From the NCBI GenBank assembly GCA_001898785.1, contig MKVE01000017.1:345107-409106 (forward strand): 64,000 nucleotides of DNA. Reading direction: 5' to 3'. The DNA is from Chryseobacterium sp. 36-9 (GTDB lineage: Bacteria; Bacteroidota; Bacteroidia; Flavobacteriales; Weeksellaceae). The notes below the pieces were generated by a model, which worked only from the letters and a program-made list of their open reading frames with translations, was not told where the DNA came from and ran no database searches. The translations under genes and the position numbers were made by a program. Every line of letters begins with the position of its first letter. Position 1 is the stretch's first letter. Positions 1 through 7,879 of the stretch are shown one piece after another.

Positions 1-1
1 T

Positions 2-511
2 ACATCAACAGAGTCTTTGACTTATAGAAAATTTGCGGAAGATGTGAAGGCTTTGGCTGACGAATTAAAATTAAAAAAAATCAATATTCTGGGTTGGAGC
101 GATGGTGGTAACACAGCTATTGAATTTGCCATAAAATATCCAAAAAATGTGAACAAGATTATCACAAGCGGTGCCAACGTTTTCCCTAATGGTGTCGGAG
201 AGAAAATGGTGGAAGATATGAAGATTGATGTTGCCAGAATGAAAGCAGAACACAAGCCGGAAAGAGATATTCGCCTGGAGCAACTGATGATTGATGAACC
301 TAAAATCACGAAAGAACAACTCAATAAAATAAGTGCGAAAGCGTTAATTGTCGCAGGAGAAAATGATTTGATTCTCCGATCTCATACTGAATATATCGCT
401 AAGGAAATTCCCAATTCCAAAATGAAAATTTACAAAGGCGCATCTCACGGTGTTCCTGTGGAAAGGGCGGAAGAATTGTGCCAGGATGTGATTGATTTTA
501 TTAAGAAGTAA
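2..511 (+). CDS. Alpha/beta hydrolase, 5' end cut by the window
   Basis: The reading frame is open from base 2, so the start lies upstream of the window; a TTG at 17 is only an internal codon. The visible 169 residues hold the second half of an alpha/beta-hydrolase fold: the nucleophile elbow GWSDGG, an acid-loop motif AGENDLI with the likely catalytic Asp, and a C-terminal GASHGVP with the likely catalytic His. All three triad residues are therefore present. Substrate is unknown; small esterases and acyl-hydrolases share this outline. A nested inverted repeat with a hairpin terminator follows the stop codon. Confidence 0.8.
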   Translation, partial: TSTESLTYRKFAEDVKALADELKLKKINILGWSDGGNTAIEFAIKYPKNVNKIITSGANVFPNGVGEKMVEDMKIDVARMKAEHKPERDIRLEQLMIDEPKITKEQLNKISAKALIVAGENDLILRSHTEYIAKEIPNSKMKIYKGASHGVPVERAEELCQDVIDFIKK

Positions 512-526
512 AAAATAGTAAACGCT

Positions 527-635
527 AAGACACAATTTTTTTTGAATCCAACTCTTAATTAAAGTCACAAAGAACTTAGCAATAAAACTTTGCGACTTTT
601 TTATAATTTTAAAAGAGTGATTACAATTGTGTCTT
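527..635. repeat. Nested inverted repeat after the hydrolase gene
   Basis: An 11-bp perfect inverted repeat (AAGACACAATT at 527-537, AATTGTGTCTT at 625-635) encloses a second stem. The inner arms are at 561-572 (AAAGTCACAAAG) and 588-599 (CTTTGCGACTTT) and a T tract follows, so the inner hairpin can act as the plus-strand terminator of the hydrolase gene. The outer arms sit in AT-rich sequence that codes for nothing. Confidence 0.6.
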
Positions 636-648
636 TGATAAAACTAAT

Positions 649-1509
649 CTAATCAATCGTCAGCATTTTCAAACTCCAAAGATTTCCATTATAAATATCC
701 AAATCGACTTTTGAATTGATGCCGTAAACAATGCCATTTTCTGAAAATTGCCAGAACTGCCACTCATCATCTGGCGAAGGCGTAGGAACATCATTATAAT
801 TCGCTAACCAAAGCGGATAATCATCAAATTCGCCTTTCAGGTAATCTTTATAGTAATGGTAATAAGTGTAGATAATCGGTTTTTCGCCGTAGGTATCTTC
901 CATTATTTTTATCCAGACTTTGAGATCGGAAATCAATTGCTCTTTTGATTTTTTCCTTGGATCTTTCTCGATATCGAGAATTGGCGGAAGATCACCGGAT
1001 TCTAATTTTGCAACAGAAAGGTAAGAATTAGCCTGCATCACGGGGTCTTCATCCGGGCGATAAAAATGATAAGCGCCACGAATCAATTGATGTTGTTTTG
1101 CCGTTTCCCAAAAATGATCAAAGTTTTTATCCAGTTTTCGGTTTCCCATACTTGCTCTCAGAACAACGAATTTTAAAGGAATTGTTCTGTTGCCGATGCT
1201 CAAGCTATCCCATTGGATATCTTCTTTTCTTTGATAGTGGGAAATATCAAAGCCAAAAGTCTGATTGGAATATAAACCAATTATTTTTTCGATTCTAAGA
1301 GATTCTTTTTCCGGATTTGTAAGGTTTTTGTGCTCAAAATGCTTCCCAAAATAATAAGCGAAATAGTAATTGATTTTTTGTCTCAGATAAAATCCTGTCC
1401 CCAATAAAGAAATACAAAGTATTATCAGAAGAATCCAACGTTTCCTGAAAAACGTTTTTTTTCTTTTCCTGTGAATTTTCCTTTTAGCGGCAGGGTTTAT
1501 TTTGGTCAT
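649..1509 (-). CDS. GH25 family lysozyme, membrane-anchored
   Basis: A 286-residue protein with a strongly basic N-terminus (about residues 1-24), one transmembrane segment (about 25-42) and a glycoside hydrolase family 25 catalytic domain from about residue 84. Family landmarks are FDISHYQ near the start of the barrel, FVVLRAS, GAYHFYRP and the catalytic D-x-E in LDIEKD (Asp179/Glu181). The end carries EWQFWQFSENG, typical of the last barrel strand. GH25 enzymes cleave the MurNAc-GlcNAc bond of peptidoglycan. The positive-inside N-terminus implies an inner-membrane anchor with the enzyme in the periplasm, so cell-wall remodelling is likelier than secretion. The gene appears monocistronic. 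Confidence 0.9.
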   Translation of the reverse strand: MTKINPAAKRKIHRKRKKTFFRKRWILLIILCISLLGTGFYLRQKINYYFAYYFGKHFEHKNLTNPEKESLRIEKIIGLYSNQTFGFDISHYQRKEDIQWDSLSIGNRTIPLKFVVLRASMGNRKLDKNFDHFWETAKQHQLIRGAYHFYRPDEDPVMQANSYLSVAKLESGDLPPILDIEKDPRKKSKEQLISDLKVWIKIMEDTYGEKPIIYTYYHYYKDYLKGEFDDYPLWLANYNDVPTPSPDDEWQFWQFSENGIVYGINSKVDLDIYNGNLWSLKMLTID

Positions 1510-1643
1510 AAGTTTTGCAAAAATATCGTTTTTACCTTTTGAATGGATAAAAGAAAAATTATTTTTAAAAATTAAAATATGAATGAATATTTTTGGCTCA
1601 TTTTATGCTAATATTGTATGATCAATTTTAAAATTAAAAAACG

Positions 1644-1958
1644 ATGAAAAAGAGATTATTATCATTAGCGGCAGTTGTATTGGTAGCTGTAGCAATGAAC
1701 GCTCAAACTGTAAAACAGGAAGTTAAAAAAGATGCAAAAGCGGTTGGTAATGCAGTAGAGAAAGGTGCAAAAGCAACTGGTGAAGGTGTAAAAGATGCTG
1801 CAAAATGGACTGGTAAAACAGCTACTAAAGGCGCAAAAGCAACCAAAAAAGGTGTTAAGAACGCTGCAAAATGGACTGAAAAAACAGCCAAAAAAGGCGC
1901 TAATGCAGTAAGTGATACCTACAAAGATGTAAAAGACGATATCAAAAAGAAAGATTAG
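1644..1958 (+). CDS. Small secreted Lys/Ala-rich repeat protein
   Basis: A 104-residue protein starting with a Sec signal peptide (MKKRLLSLAAVVLVAVAMNA, cleavage before QT). The mature part is a Lys/Ala/Thr/Gly-rich chain with two copies of an about 22-residue repeat (KGAKATGEGVKDAAKWTG... and KGAKATKKGVKNAAKWTE...) plus a third partial copy. The pattern predicts amphipathic, highly basic helices like LEA or histone-H1-like tails. No enzyme motif is present and the function is not recognised. It is flanked by its own terminator and looks monocistronic. Polyanion binding or a stress role would be inference from composition only. Confidence 0.75.
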   Translation: MKKRLLSLAAVVLVAVAMNAQTVKQEVKKDAKAVGNAVEKGAKATGEGVKDAAKWTGKTATKGAKATKKGVKNAAKWTEKTAKKGANAVSDTYKDVKDDIKKKD

Positions 1959-1976
1959 TTTTAACTTCAATAATTT

Positions 1977-2010
1977 AAAACAACTTCCATTGGTGAAGTT
2001 GTTTTATTTT
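1977..2010 (+). terminator. Rho-independent terminator
   Basis: Arms CAACTTC (1981-1987) and GAAGTTG (1995-2001) are extended by flanking A and T runs, and a T-rich tract follows. It lies 19 bases after the Lys/Ala-rich repeat gene. Confidence 0.8.
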
Positions 2011-2099
2011 TTTTGTAACAAAACCTACGAAAGATTAACTAAGAAAAGTATTAGTTCATTGAATTAACTATCTTCGTATAATAAAATTTATAAATTAAA

Positions 2100-2738
2100 A
2101 TGAAAAAATTGATTTTGACATTTGCTTTTTCTGTTGCGACAGTAGCAAATATATCTGCTCAAACAGCTAAGCAAGTGATTGATAACTATATTACTGCTCT
2201 TGGTGGAAAGCAAAAACTGGAGTCTGTAAAAACTCTTTCCATGAAAAATACCATTAGCGTAATGGGAATGCAAATGGATGGGAAAACGATTAAAAAAGAT
2301 AACAAATTCAAGTCCAGCCAAAGTATGATGGGACAAGAGATGGTTCAGGTTTTTGACGGTGAAAAAGGTTTTGCAAATCAAATGGGACAAAAGATTGATT
2401 TCCCCGCTGATCAGGTTGCAAAGCTGAAGGAATCAAAGTTGATGGACGCTCTTGGAATGAATCCTGAAAAAATGAAAACCGTTGAAAAGAAGCAAATTGA
2501 TGGTAAGGATTACATCGTTTTATCTTCTGATGACAGCAAATATTATTTTGATGCAAAAACCAATTTGCTTTACAAAACAGAAGGCGATAAAGGAACGATG
2601 ACGATTAATAAATATGCGGATGTTAATGGAATCAAGTTTGTGGAGGAGATGTCTATAGATGCAGCCGGGCAACATGTAGATGTTAAAAATTCCGATATCC
2701 AAATCAATCAGCCGGTTTCTGATGACGAATTTAAATAA
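2100..2738 (+). CDS. LolA-like secreted protein
   Basis: A 212-residue exported protein with a signal peptide (MKKLILTFAFSVATVANISA, then QT). The mature domain begins AKQVIDNYITALGGKQKLESVKTL, the usual opening of small Bacteroidota periplasmic proteins annotated as outer-membrane lipoprotein-sorting or LolA-like. Alternating strands follow (YFDAKTNLLYKTEGDKG, KYADVNGIKFVEEM), fitting the half-barrel LolA/LppX fold. There is no lipobox. Such proteins may carry lipids or lipoproteins across the periplasm, but that is a fold-level inference. It is a single gene with a terminator on each side, convergent with the DUF3109 gene. Confidence 0.7.
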   Translation: MKKLILTFAFSVATVANISAQTAKQVIDNYITALGGKQKLESVKTLSMKNTISVMGMQMDGKTIKKDNKFKSSQSMMGQEMVQVFDGEKGFANQMGQKIDFPADQVAKLKESKLMDALGMNPEKMKTVEKKQIDGKDYIVLSSDDSKYYFDAKTNLLYKTEGDKGTMTINKYADVNGIKFVEEMSIDAAGQHVDVKNSDIQINQPVSDDEFK

Positions 2739-2757
2739 CGGTGTTTTAAAATAAAGT

Positions 2758-2790
2758 AAAAAAGGATTCAAAATTTTGAATCCTTTTTTT
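2758..2790. terminator. Bidirectional terminator
   Basis: The palindrome GGATTCAAAATTTTGAATCC (2764-2783) is flanked by A and T runs between two convergent genes, so it can end transcription in both directions. Confidence 0.85.
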
Positions 2791-2813
2791 TGACATGATT
2801 AGAATATAATTGT

Positions 2814-3398
2814 CTACGAATTATATTCTTTTTCCCATTCTTCCGCCGCTTCACAAAGTGTTTTGTAAAACTCTTCTCCGTATTTTCTGATAAGTGGCTC
2901 TTTCAGAAACTGATAAATTCTTACCTGAAGCTCTTTTCCTAAAGTGCAGGCGTCATTACATATATTCCATTCGTGGTAGTTTAGGGCTACGAAAGTTTTA
3001 TATTCATTCACGCGAATTGGGTAAAGGTGACACGAGATCGGTTTCTTCCAGTCAATCACGCCGTCTTCATAAGCCTTTTCGATACCACATTTTGTCGTTC
3101 CTTTCTCATCGAAAATTACATAGGCACACTCGCTTCCGTTGACCAGGGTTGTGACATAACCGCCATCATAATTATCAATGACCCAGGTTCCTTGTTCTTC
3201 AATAGCTTTCACACCTTCAGGTCTTAAGTAAGATTTTATTTTAGGGAATATTTCATCTAAAATGGGAAGCTCATCTTTGTCCAGAGGAGCACCGGTGTCT
3301 CCGTCTACACAACAAGCACCTTTACATTTCGTAAGATTACAGACAAAGCTTTCTGCAAAAACATCTTCCGAAATTAATTTATCATCTATTTGAATCAT
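2814..3398 (-). CDS. DUF3109 family Cys-rich protein
   Basis: A 194-residue cytoplasmic protein with the Cys pattern of DUF3109: CNLTKCKGACC near residues 21-30, then single Cys in ECAYVIF, TTKCGIEKA, PISCHLYPI and NICNDAC. The clustered Cys and the CHLYP segment suggest bound metal or an iron-sulfur centre, as in the related zinc/iron-chelating YkgJ-type proteins, but no function is established. The gene starts 18 bases downstream of the DUF6427-type gene on the same strand, so they probably share a transcript. Confidence 0.8.
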   Translation of the reverse strand: MIQIDDKLISEDVFAESFVCNLTKCKGACCVDGDTGAPLDKDELPILDEIFPKIKSYLRPEGVKAIEEQGTWVIDNYDGGYVTTLVNGSECAYVIFDEKGTTKCGIEKAYEDGVIDWKKPISCHLYPIRVNEYKTFVALNYHEWNICNDACTLGKELQVRIYQFLKEPLIRKYGEEFYKTLCEAAEEWEKEYNS

Positions 3399-3416
3399 AC
3401 ATCATTAATTTAAAAT

Positions 3417-4322
3417 TTAAAATTTAAAAAATATAGCAATTTTAAAGAATGCAAGTGTAAAGACAATTATCCAAAGTCCCAATTCCTGCATCCAGTATTT
3501 TGGTAAAAAGCGTAACATCCTGCTGAGGATAATACTGACCGGCAAAGCTAGTAATAATAAATATTCGTAGTTGTTCCCCATATAAAAAATGATGGTGATA
3601 AGCTGGGCCAGGGAAAAAACCAGTACAAAGGTATATTTATATCTGCTGATAGGGCTTTTCTCATTGTAATGTTTGAAATGATCGGAAAGCGAGTATAAAA
3701 GCATCAATGCGATCGGAGTCAAGATATACAACGGAAAATAAGAATCCAATAATTCGAATTTCCCGTAGAAAGGTAAATATGTTTTATCCCAAGTTGTGTA
3801 ATGGATGAGATACATCAACCCAAAATAACTCAGGACAATCAGGATTATACCAAAAAATAATCTGAAAATGTTAAGACCTATTCTTCCGGAAGTTCCGATA
3901 ATATGGAAAATTACAAAAACACCCATTGGCCAGCTTGGTGGAAAAACCAGATAATTAAAAGCCAGAATAGAACCAACAAGCATAAAGGAACTTTTTCTGA
4001 GATAATCGTTCTGGCTCGTAAGAATCAGGAGAATAATGGCACTGGTCAAAAAAGTAAATGCTAATCCAACTTCAATCGTTCCGTCATAAAATGAAGCCAC
4101 AAAAATGGTATAAAGGAATAGTGGAAGATGCGAAAACTGATTGAGCGCAATAGCATTGAATAAAAAATATCCCAAACTGATTCCCATGAATGTAATTATC
4201 GCGGGAAATACATCTATATATTTGAAATCTAAAAGATTAAGTGATAAAAATATCAGAAATAAAAACCCGATGTACACAGGAACCGAAAAAATATTGCTTT
4301 CTTTAGAAAGTAATCGAAACAT
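3417..4322 (-). CDS. DUF6427-type multi-pass membrane protein
   Basis: A 301-residue protein made almost entirely of hydrophobic segments; about eight or nine transmembrane helices can be counted. No signal peptide, catalytic motif or transporter signature is visible. Sequence style and position, divergent from a short DUF6341-type gene, match the flavobacterial DUF6427 family; that name is from memory and unconfirmed. The start lies 43 bases from the divergent gene, so the two share a promoter region. Function unknown. Confidence 0.6.
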   Translation of the reverse strand: MFRLLSKESNIFSVPVYIGFLFLIFLSLNLLDFKYIDVFPAIITFMGISLGYFLFNAIALNQFSHLPLFLYTIFVASFYDGTIEVGLAFTFLTSAIILLILTSQNDYLRKSSFMLVGSILAFNYLVFPPSWPMGVFVIFHIIGTSGRIGLNIFRLFFGIILIVLSYFGLMYLIHYTTWDKTYLPFYGKFELLDSYFPLYILTPIALMLLYSLSDHFKHYNEKSPISRYKYTFVLVFSLAQLITIIFYMGNNYEYLLLLALPVSIILSRMLRFLPKYWMQELGLWIIVFTLAFFKIAIFFKF

Positions 4323-4328
4323 TTTTTA

Positions 4329-4336
4329 TAAATTTG
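4329..4336 (+). promoter_or_regulatory. -7 box TAAATTTG
   Basis: It is an exact match to the Bacteroidota -7 element TAnnTTTG, 29 bases before the ATG of the DUF6341-type gene. No convincing -33 TTG was found at the right distance. Confidence 0.5.
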
Positions 4337-4365
4337 TGCAAAGTTAATTTAAAAAAAGAAAAAAG

Positions 4366-4599
4366 ATGACATCTTTCTGGTTAGCCCTAAGCGCAGCTTT
4401 CAAATGGTCTTTCGGGTTTTTTGATTTTTCAGCAAACGTACTCAATTGGATATTATTTTTAGTCGCTACAGGATTTTTCTGTTATTGGTGCTATATTTTG
4501 GTAGTAACATTAGGTGCTCAGAAGGATAAAGATTATCATTCCCCAACAGAAGGGAAGCATCCTTACTATGACCCAAAAATCTACAAAAACGAAGGTTAA
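4366..4599 (+). CDS. DUF6341-type small membrane protein
   Basis: A 77-residue protein with an N-terminal hydrophobic stretch, one clear transmembrane helix (about residues 24-46, WILFLVATGFFCYWCYILVV) and a short charged C-terminal tail ending in HPYYDPKIYKNEG. Its size and tail resemble the flavobacterial DUF6341 family, whose members are sometimes mislabelled as uracil phosphoribosyltransferase; no such active site is present. It is divergent from the large membrane protein gene at 3417-4322, a recurrent pairing that suggests linked function. A strong terminator follows. Confidence 0.65.
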   Translation: MTSFWLALSAAFKWSFGFFDFSANVLNWILFLVATGFFCYWCYILVVTLGAQKDKDYHSPTEGKHPYYDPKIYKNEG

Positions 4600-4620
4600 A
4601 TAAATTGATTATATTTATAA

Positions 4621-4657
4621 AAAACCCGTCTCGTTATTTTAACGAGACGGGTTCTTT
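4621..4657. terminator. Strong terminator hairpin
   Basis: A 13-bp GC-rich stem (arms ACCCGTCTCGTTA and TAACGAGACGGGT, the last base of the first arm near the loop) is followed by a T-rich tract. It serves the DUF6341-type gene and possibly the convergent USP gene. Confidence 0.9.
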
Positions 4658-4676
4658 TATTTTATTGAATGTTTGA

Positions 4677-5120
4677 TTAATTCTCATCGTGACAGGGAAC
4701 AACTAAAACAGGGATTTTGGACTTCCTGGTAATTTCTTTAGTAAGGCTTCCAATAAAAACATCATAAACACCACTTCTGCCATGCGAACCAATGATAATA
4801 TAATCCGCATTTTTTTCATCAGCGAATTCCAGAATCGTATCACCTGCGACACCTTGCTTCAAGATATGAGTACAATTGACACCTTGAGAGATAACGCGTT
4901 GTTCAAGTTTATTGAGTTCTCGCAATTCATATTTGATTTCGTTTTCTTCCACTTCCGGGAAATACTGGAAGCCCATATCACCAATCACAAAACCTATATC
5001 AGATGCCGCAACATGAATCAAGGCAATCTCAGCATTAATGTCTTTTGCAAATCCAACAGCATAATCTACCAATTTATCAGAACTGTCAGAAAAATCTACG
5101 GGTAAGATAATTTTTTTCAT
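4677..5120 (-). CDS. Universal stress protein, UspA family
   Basis: A 147-residue single-domain Usp protein. It opens with the usual strand plus DFSDSS and ends with the ATP-binding motif IIGSHGRSGVYDVFIGSLTK (G-2x-G-9x-G-S/T) followed by IPVLVVP. Family members with this motif bind ATP and modulate survival under starvation or stress. The region around residues 55-75 (DMGFQYFPEVEEN) is a typical variable loop. It is 117 bases downstream of the FAH-family gene, with a terminator between, so it is probably transcribed separately. Confidence 0.9.
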   Translation of the reverse strand: MKKIILPVDFSDSSDKLVDYAVGFAKDINAEIALIHVAASDIGFVIGDMGFQYFPEVEENEIKYELRELNKLEQRVISQGVNCTHILKQGVAGDTILEFADEKNADYIIIGSHGRSGVYDVFIGSLTKEITRKSKIPVLVVPCHDEN

Positions 5121-5170
5121 AATCGAGATTTATAGTTATAAGAAAGCAAAAATTTAGCCATTATAAAGGT

Positions 5171-5206
5171 AAAAATAAAAAACTGATAACAATCAATTAT
5201 CAGTTT
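5171..5206 (-). terminator. Terminator of the FAH-family gene
   Basis: The 10-bp arms AAACTGATAA (5180-5189) and TTATCAGTTT (5197-5206) are followed on the minus strand by a T-rich tract. Confidence 0.75.
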
Positions 5207-5237
5207 AATATTAATGAATGAACATCTTATGATGTTT

Positions 5238-5846
5238 CTACTGTATTTTAAGAGCGAATAGCTTTTGACCTTCAAGAGAAGCTTCCAATAGGTCGTTTTC
5301 AGATACTTTGCCAACGCCTTTCGGTGTTCCTGTGAAAATCAAATCACCAACTCGCAATGTAAAATACTGTGAAGCGAATGCAATAATATCATCAAAGCTG
5401 AAAATCATGTCTTTTGTATTGCCGTTTTGGACTTGCTCGTTATTTTTAGTCAAAGAAAAATTCAGATTCTGTAAATCGTAATTTTCCTTAGAAACAAAAT
5501 CCGACAACACGGCCGAACCGTCAAAACCTTTTGCCAGTTCCCATGGAAGACCTTTACCTTTTAGTTTCGATTGTAGATCTCTGGCAGTAAAATCGATGCC
5601 AAGACCAATCTCGTCAAAGTGTTTTCCGGCGTTTTCTTTTTGGATGTATTTTCCGCCTTTCGAGATTTTCAAAACCACTTCCAGCTCATAATGGATGTCA
5701 TCAGAAAATTCTGGGATGTAAAAATCAGAACCTTTTTTGAGGACGGCTGTGTCAGGTTTCATAAAAATGACGGGATCTTCCGGCACTTCATTTCCCAATT
5801 CTTTAGCATGCTCGCTGTAATTTCTTCCTATGCAGATTATTTTCAT
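5238..5846 (-). CDS. Fumarylacetoacetate hydrolase family protein
   Basis: A 202-residue protein of the FAH/YcgM group. It starts MKIICIGRNYSEHAKELGN. The metal-binding acidic residues are in HYELEVVLKISKGGKYI, and the fold motifs GIDFTARDLQ, AKGFDGSAVLS, FSFDDIIAFASQYFTLRVGD and FTGTPKGVGKV are all in place. Related enzymes hydrolyse acylpyruvates or decarboxylate oxaloacetate using Mg2+ or Mn2+; the substrate here cannot be told. At about 200 residues it is a complete single-domain member. It lies 6 bases downstream of the DUF486 gene on the same strand, implying co-transcription with it and the exonuclease gene upstream. Confidence 0.88.
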   Translation of the reverse strand: MKIICIGRNYSEHAKELGNEVPEDPVIFMKPDTAVLKKGSDFYIPEFSDDIHYELEVVLKISKGGKYIQKENAGKHFDEIGLGIDFTARDLQSKLKGKGLPWELAKGFDGSAVLSDFVSKENYDLQNLNFSLTKNNEQVQNGNTKDMIFSFDDIIAFASQYFTLRVGDLIFTGTPKGVGKVSENDLLEASLEGQKLFALKIQ

Positions 5847-5852
5847 AATTAA

Positions 5853-6224
5853 TTACTTTTTAAAAATAAAGTAGACGGCCAAAATCAAAAAAATAAAACC
5901 GATGAGGTGATTCATGCGGAAACTTTCTTCCTTGAAAAAGACAATGGTAAAAACCGTAAAAACGGTTAACGTAATTACTTCCTGCATGACTTTCAGCTGC
6001 CATAGATTGAATGGGCCTCCGTTTTCTTTGAAGCCGATTCGGTTGGCCGGAACCTGGAAACAATACTCGAAAAAAGCAATTCCCCAGCTTATAAAAATGA
6101 TGGCAACTAATCCCAGATTATGAAACCAATCCATTTGTTTGAATTTCAAATGGCCGTACCATGCTAATGTCATAAATACGTTGGAAATGACAAGTAGTGT
6201 TATTGTTAATACGATCTTGCTCAT
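5853..6224 (-). CDS. DMT family protein (DUF486)
   Basis: A 123-residue integral membrane protein with four predicted helices. The conserved segment WGIAFFEYCFQVPANRIG and the following LWQLKVMQEVITL are characteristic of DUF486, a small relative of drug/metabolite transporters with half the usual number of helices, so it probably acts as a dimer. Substrate unknown. It sits in a compact minus-strand run between the exonuclease (11 bases upstream) and the FAH-family gene (6 bases downstream). Confidence 0.85.
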   Translation of the reverse strand: MSKIVLTITLLVISNVFMTLAWYGHLKFKQMDWFHNLGLVAIIFISWGIAFFEYCFQVPANRIGFKENGGPFNLWQLKVMQEVITLTVFTVFTIVFFKEESFRMNHLIGFIFLILAVYFIFKK

Positions 6225-6235
6225 ATTTTATAATT

Positions 6236-7000
6236 TTAAAATCTGGACTTCAACTGGATCTTCGTGAAAATTTTCTTTGTATAAAGCGGGAAATCGGCAT
6301 TCTGAAGCCAACCATAGTAACCCAGGTCTTTTTGGAAAACTTCTTTTACAACATGGCCTTTATACTTTCCAAAAGCAAAAATCTCCTGATCTTTTTCATT
6401 GAAATGAATCATGCCTGCCAAGTCAGCAAATCTGTTCTGTGAGGAGAAATCGCTTAGTTCAGCAATTTCGTTAGGTACATCATCGTATTTTCCGACTTGT
6501 GCATCCAGAACTTCGAAAGTTGCCATTACATCCGCTTCTGCAGAGTGGGCATTCTCCAAAGTCTTATTACAATAGAACTGATAAGCTGCGCCAAGATTTC
6601 TCGGCTCTTTTTTGAAAAAGATTGTTTGCGCATCTACGAAACGATGTTTGCCAAGATCAAAATCGATATCAGCTCTCAGCATTTCTTCCGCCAAAACAGG
6701 AATATCAAACCTGTTGGAATTGAAACCTCCCAGATCCGAATCCTTAATCATTTCCATAATTTTCGGAGCAATATCTTTGAACGTTGGTGCTTCTGCAACA
6801 TCTTCATCATAAATGCCGTGAATTGCGGAAGATTCTTTTGGGATTGGCATTTCAGGATTAACTTTCCAGGTTTTGCTTTCTCGGGAAGCATCCGGATTGA
6901 CTTTTAAGATGCAGATTTCTACAATTCTGTCTTTTCCGATATTGGTTCCCGTAGTTTCCAAATCGAAAACACAAAGCGGTTTATAGAGTTTTAAATTCAT
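6236..7000 (-). CDS. DnaQ-like 3'-5' exonuclease
   Basis: A DEDDh-type exonuclease of about 254 residues. The start is placed at ATG 7000 (MNLKLYKPLCVFDLETTG), which puts the exonuclease I motif FDLETTG at the usual distance from the N-terminus; a TTG at 7027 is less likely. Further motifs are GFNSNRFDIPVL (Exo II) and AHSAEADV (Exo III, catalytic His and Asp). A C-terminal stretch of about 80 residues (FNEKDQEIFAFGKYKGHVV) resembles the putative quorum-sensing-regulated/DnaQ-associated tail seen in Bacteroidota homologues. It may be a proofreading-like or RNA/DNA trimming nuclease. It heads the exonuclease-DUF486-FAH run. Confidence 0.88.
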   Translation of the reverse strand: MNLKLYKPLCVFDLETTGTNIGKDRIVEICILKVNPDASRESKTWKVNPEMPIPKESSAIHGIYDEDVAEAPTFKDIAPKIMEMIKDSDLGGFNSNRFDIPVLAEEMLRADIDFDLGKHRFVDAQTIFFKKEPRNLGAAYQFYCNKTLENAHSAEADVMATFEVLDAQVGKYDDVPNEIAELSDFSSQNRFADLAGMIHFNEKDQEIFAFGKYKGHVVKEVFQKDLGYYGWLQNADFPLYTKKIFTKIQLKSRF

Positions 7001-7063
7001 TTTTATGGTGATGATTTTGAATGACAAATTAGATTACTCATATTTATCATTCATCATTTATAT

Positions 7064-7762
7064 TTATTTAAGTTGTTTTTGAAATATGAGTGAAATCAAA
7101 ATATAGTAGATAATCATTAACGGAATTCCAACCGTTTTGAAAATTAATAAAATCGAAATTCCGCCAATTAACAAAGCTAGTTTCGGATAATTATCTTTTA
7201 ATTGTTTCGATTTGAATTTCATCGCAATCATTTTGATCGGAGAGACTAGAAGCCAGGAAGAAATTACCGTGAAAATCAATAAATAAATTTCGTTCTCAAA
7301 AAGAAAACTGAAATTGCCGGATTCTTTGTAAGCATAAAATAATCCGAAAATCAAAATGGTGTTACTTGGCGTATTCAAACCTTTGAAGTAATATTTTTGC
7401 TCTTCATCCAGATTGAAAATGGCCAGTCGCAGGCAAGAAAAAAGTGTAACCAAAAAACCGAGGTAATAATACCAGGGAAGATCTGTGTATTGATTTCCAA
7501 CCAAAGCTATAAACATTGTAAAGCCTGGCAAAAATCCGAAACTCACCATATCCGCCAAAGAATCCAATTGTCCGCCAAGATTACTGCTGGAATTCATTGC
7601 TCTTGCAATAAAACCGTCAAAGAAATCAAGAATCAAGGAAATGATAATACAAATCGCGGTTGTATGATAATCGCCTGAAAATAAATGAACGATCCCAACA
7701 CATCCGGAAAAAAGATTCCCTAAAGTAAATGCATTCGCTAGGTTGTTTTTTATGAAATTCAT
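7064..7762 (-). CDS. pssA: CDP-diacylglycerol-serine O-phosphatidyltransferase
   Basis: A 232-residue integral membrane enzyme of the CDP-alcohol phosphatidyltransferase family. The full signature D-G-x2-A-R-x8-G-x3-D-x3-D is present at residues 49-71 (DGFIAR ... GGQLDSLAD). It joins CDP-diacylglycerol and serine to give phosphatidylserine, the precursor of phosphatidylethanolamine. Length and hydrophobic profile fit PssA type II, with about seven helices. It stands 63 bases upstream of the exonuclease start in the same direction and may lead that transcript. Confidence 0.9.
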   Translation of the reverse strand: MNFIKNNLANAFTLGNLFSGCVGIVHLFSGDYHTTAICIIISLILDFFDGFIARAMNSSSNLGGQLDSLADMVSFGFLPGFTMFIALVGNQYTDLPWYYYLGFLVTLFSCLRLAIFNLDEEQKYYFKGLNTPSNTILIFGLFYAYKESGNFSFLFENEIYLLIFTVISSWLLVSPIKMIAMKFKSKQLKDNYPKLALLIGGISILLIFKTVGIPLMIIYYILISLIFQKQLK

Positions 7763-7879
7763 ACCGCAAAAATAAGTTTTTTTGTTGGAAGCCTGAAGTT
7801 AGAATCCGAAGTTTTGGAACCTCTGAGAAAAATTTGATTCTTCTGACTTCTGACTTCTAACTTTTAGTAATTTTGTAAA

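Noticed and set aside
1665..1970. Minus-strand open frame opposite the Lys/Ala-rich gene
   Set aside because: Its Cys/Phe-rich sequence mirrors the repeats on the plus strand; the plus-strand frame has a signal peptide and its own terminator.
4366..4599. Uracil phosphoribosyltransferase
   Set aside because: The 77-residue membrane peptide has no PRPP-binding motif or enzyme-sized fold; the label is a known misannotation for such proteins.
7796..7863. Repeat TTCTGACTTCTGACTTCTAACTTT as a functional element
   Set aside because: It is low-complexity sequence of a sort scattered through flavobacterial gaps; it alone supports no function.
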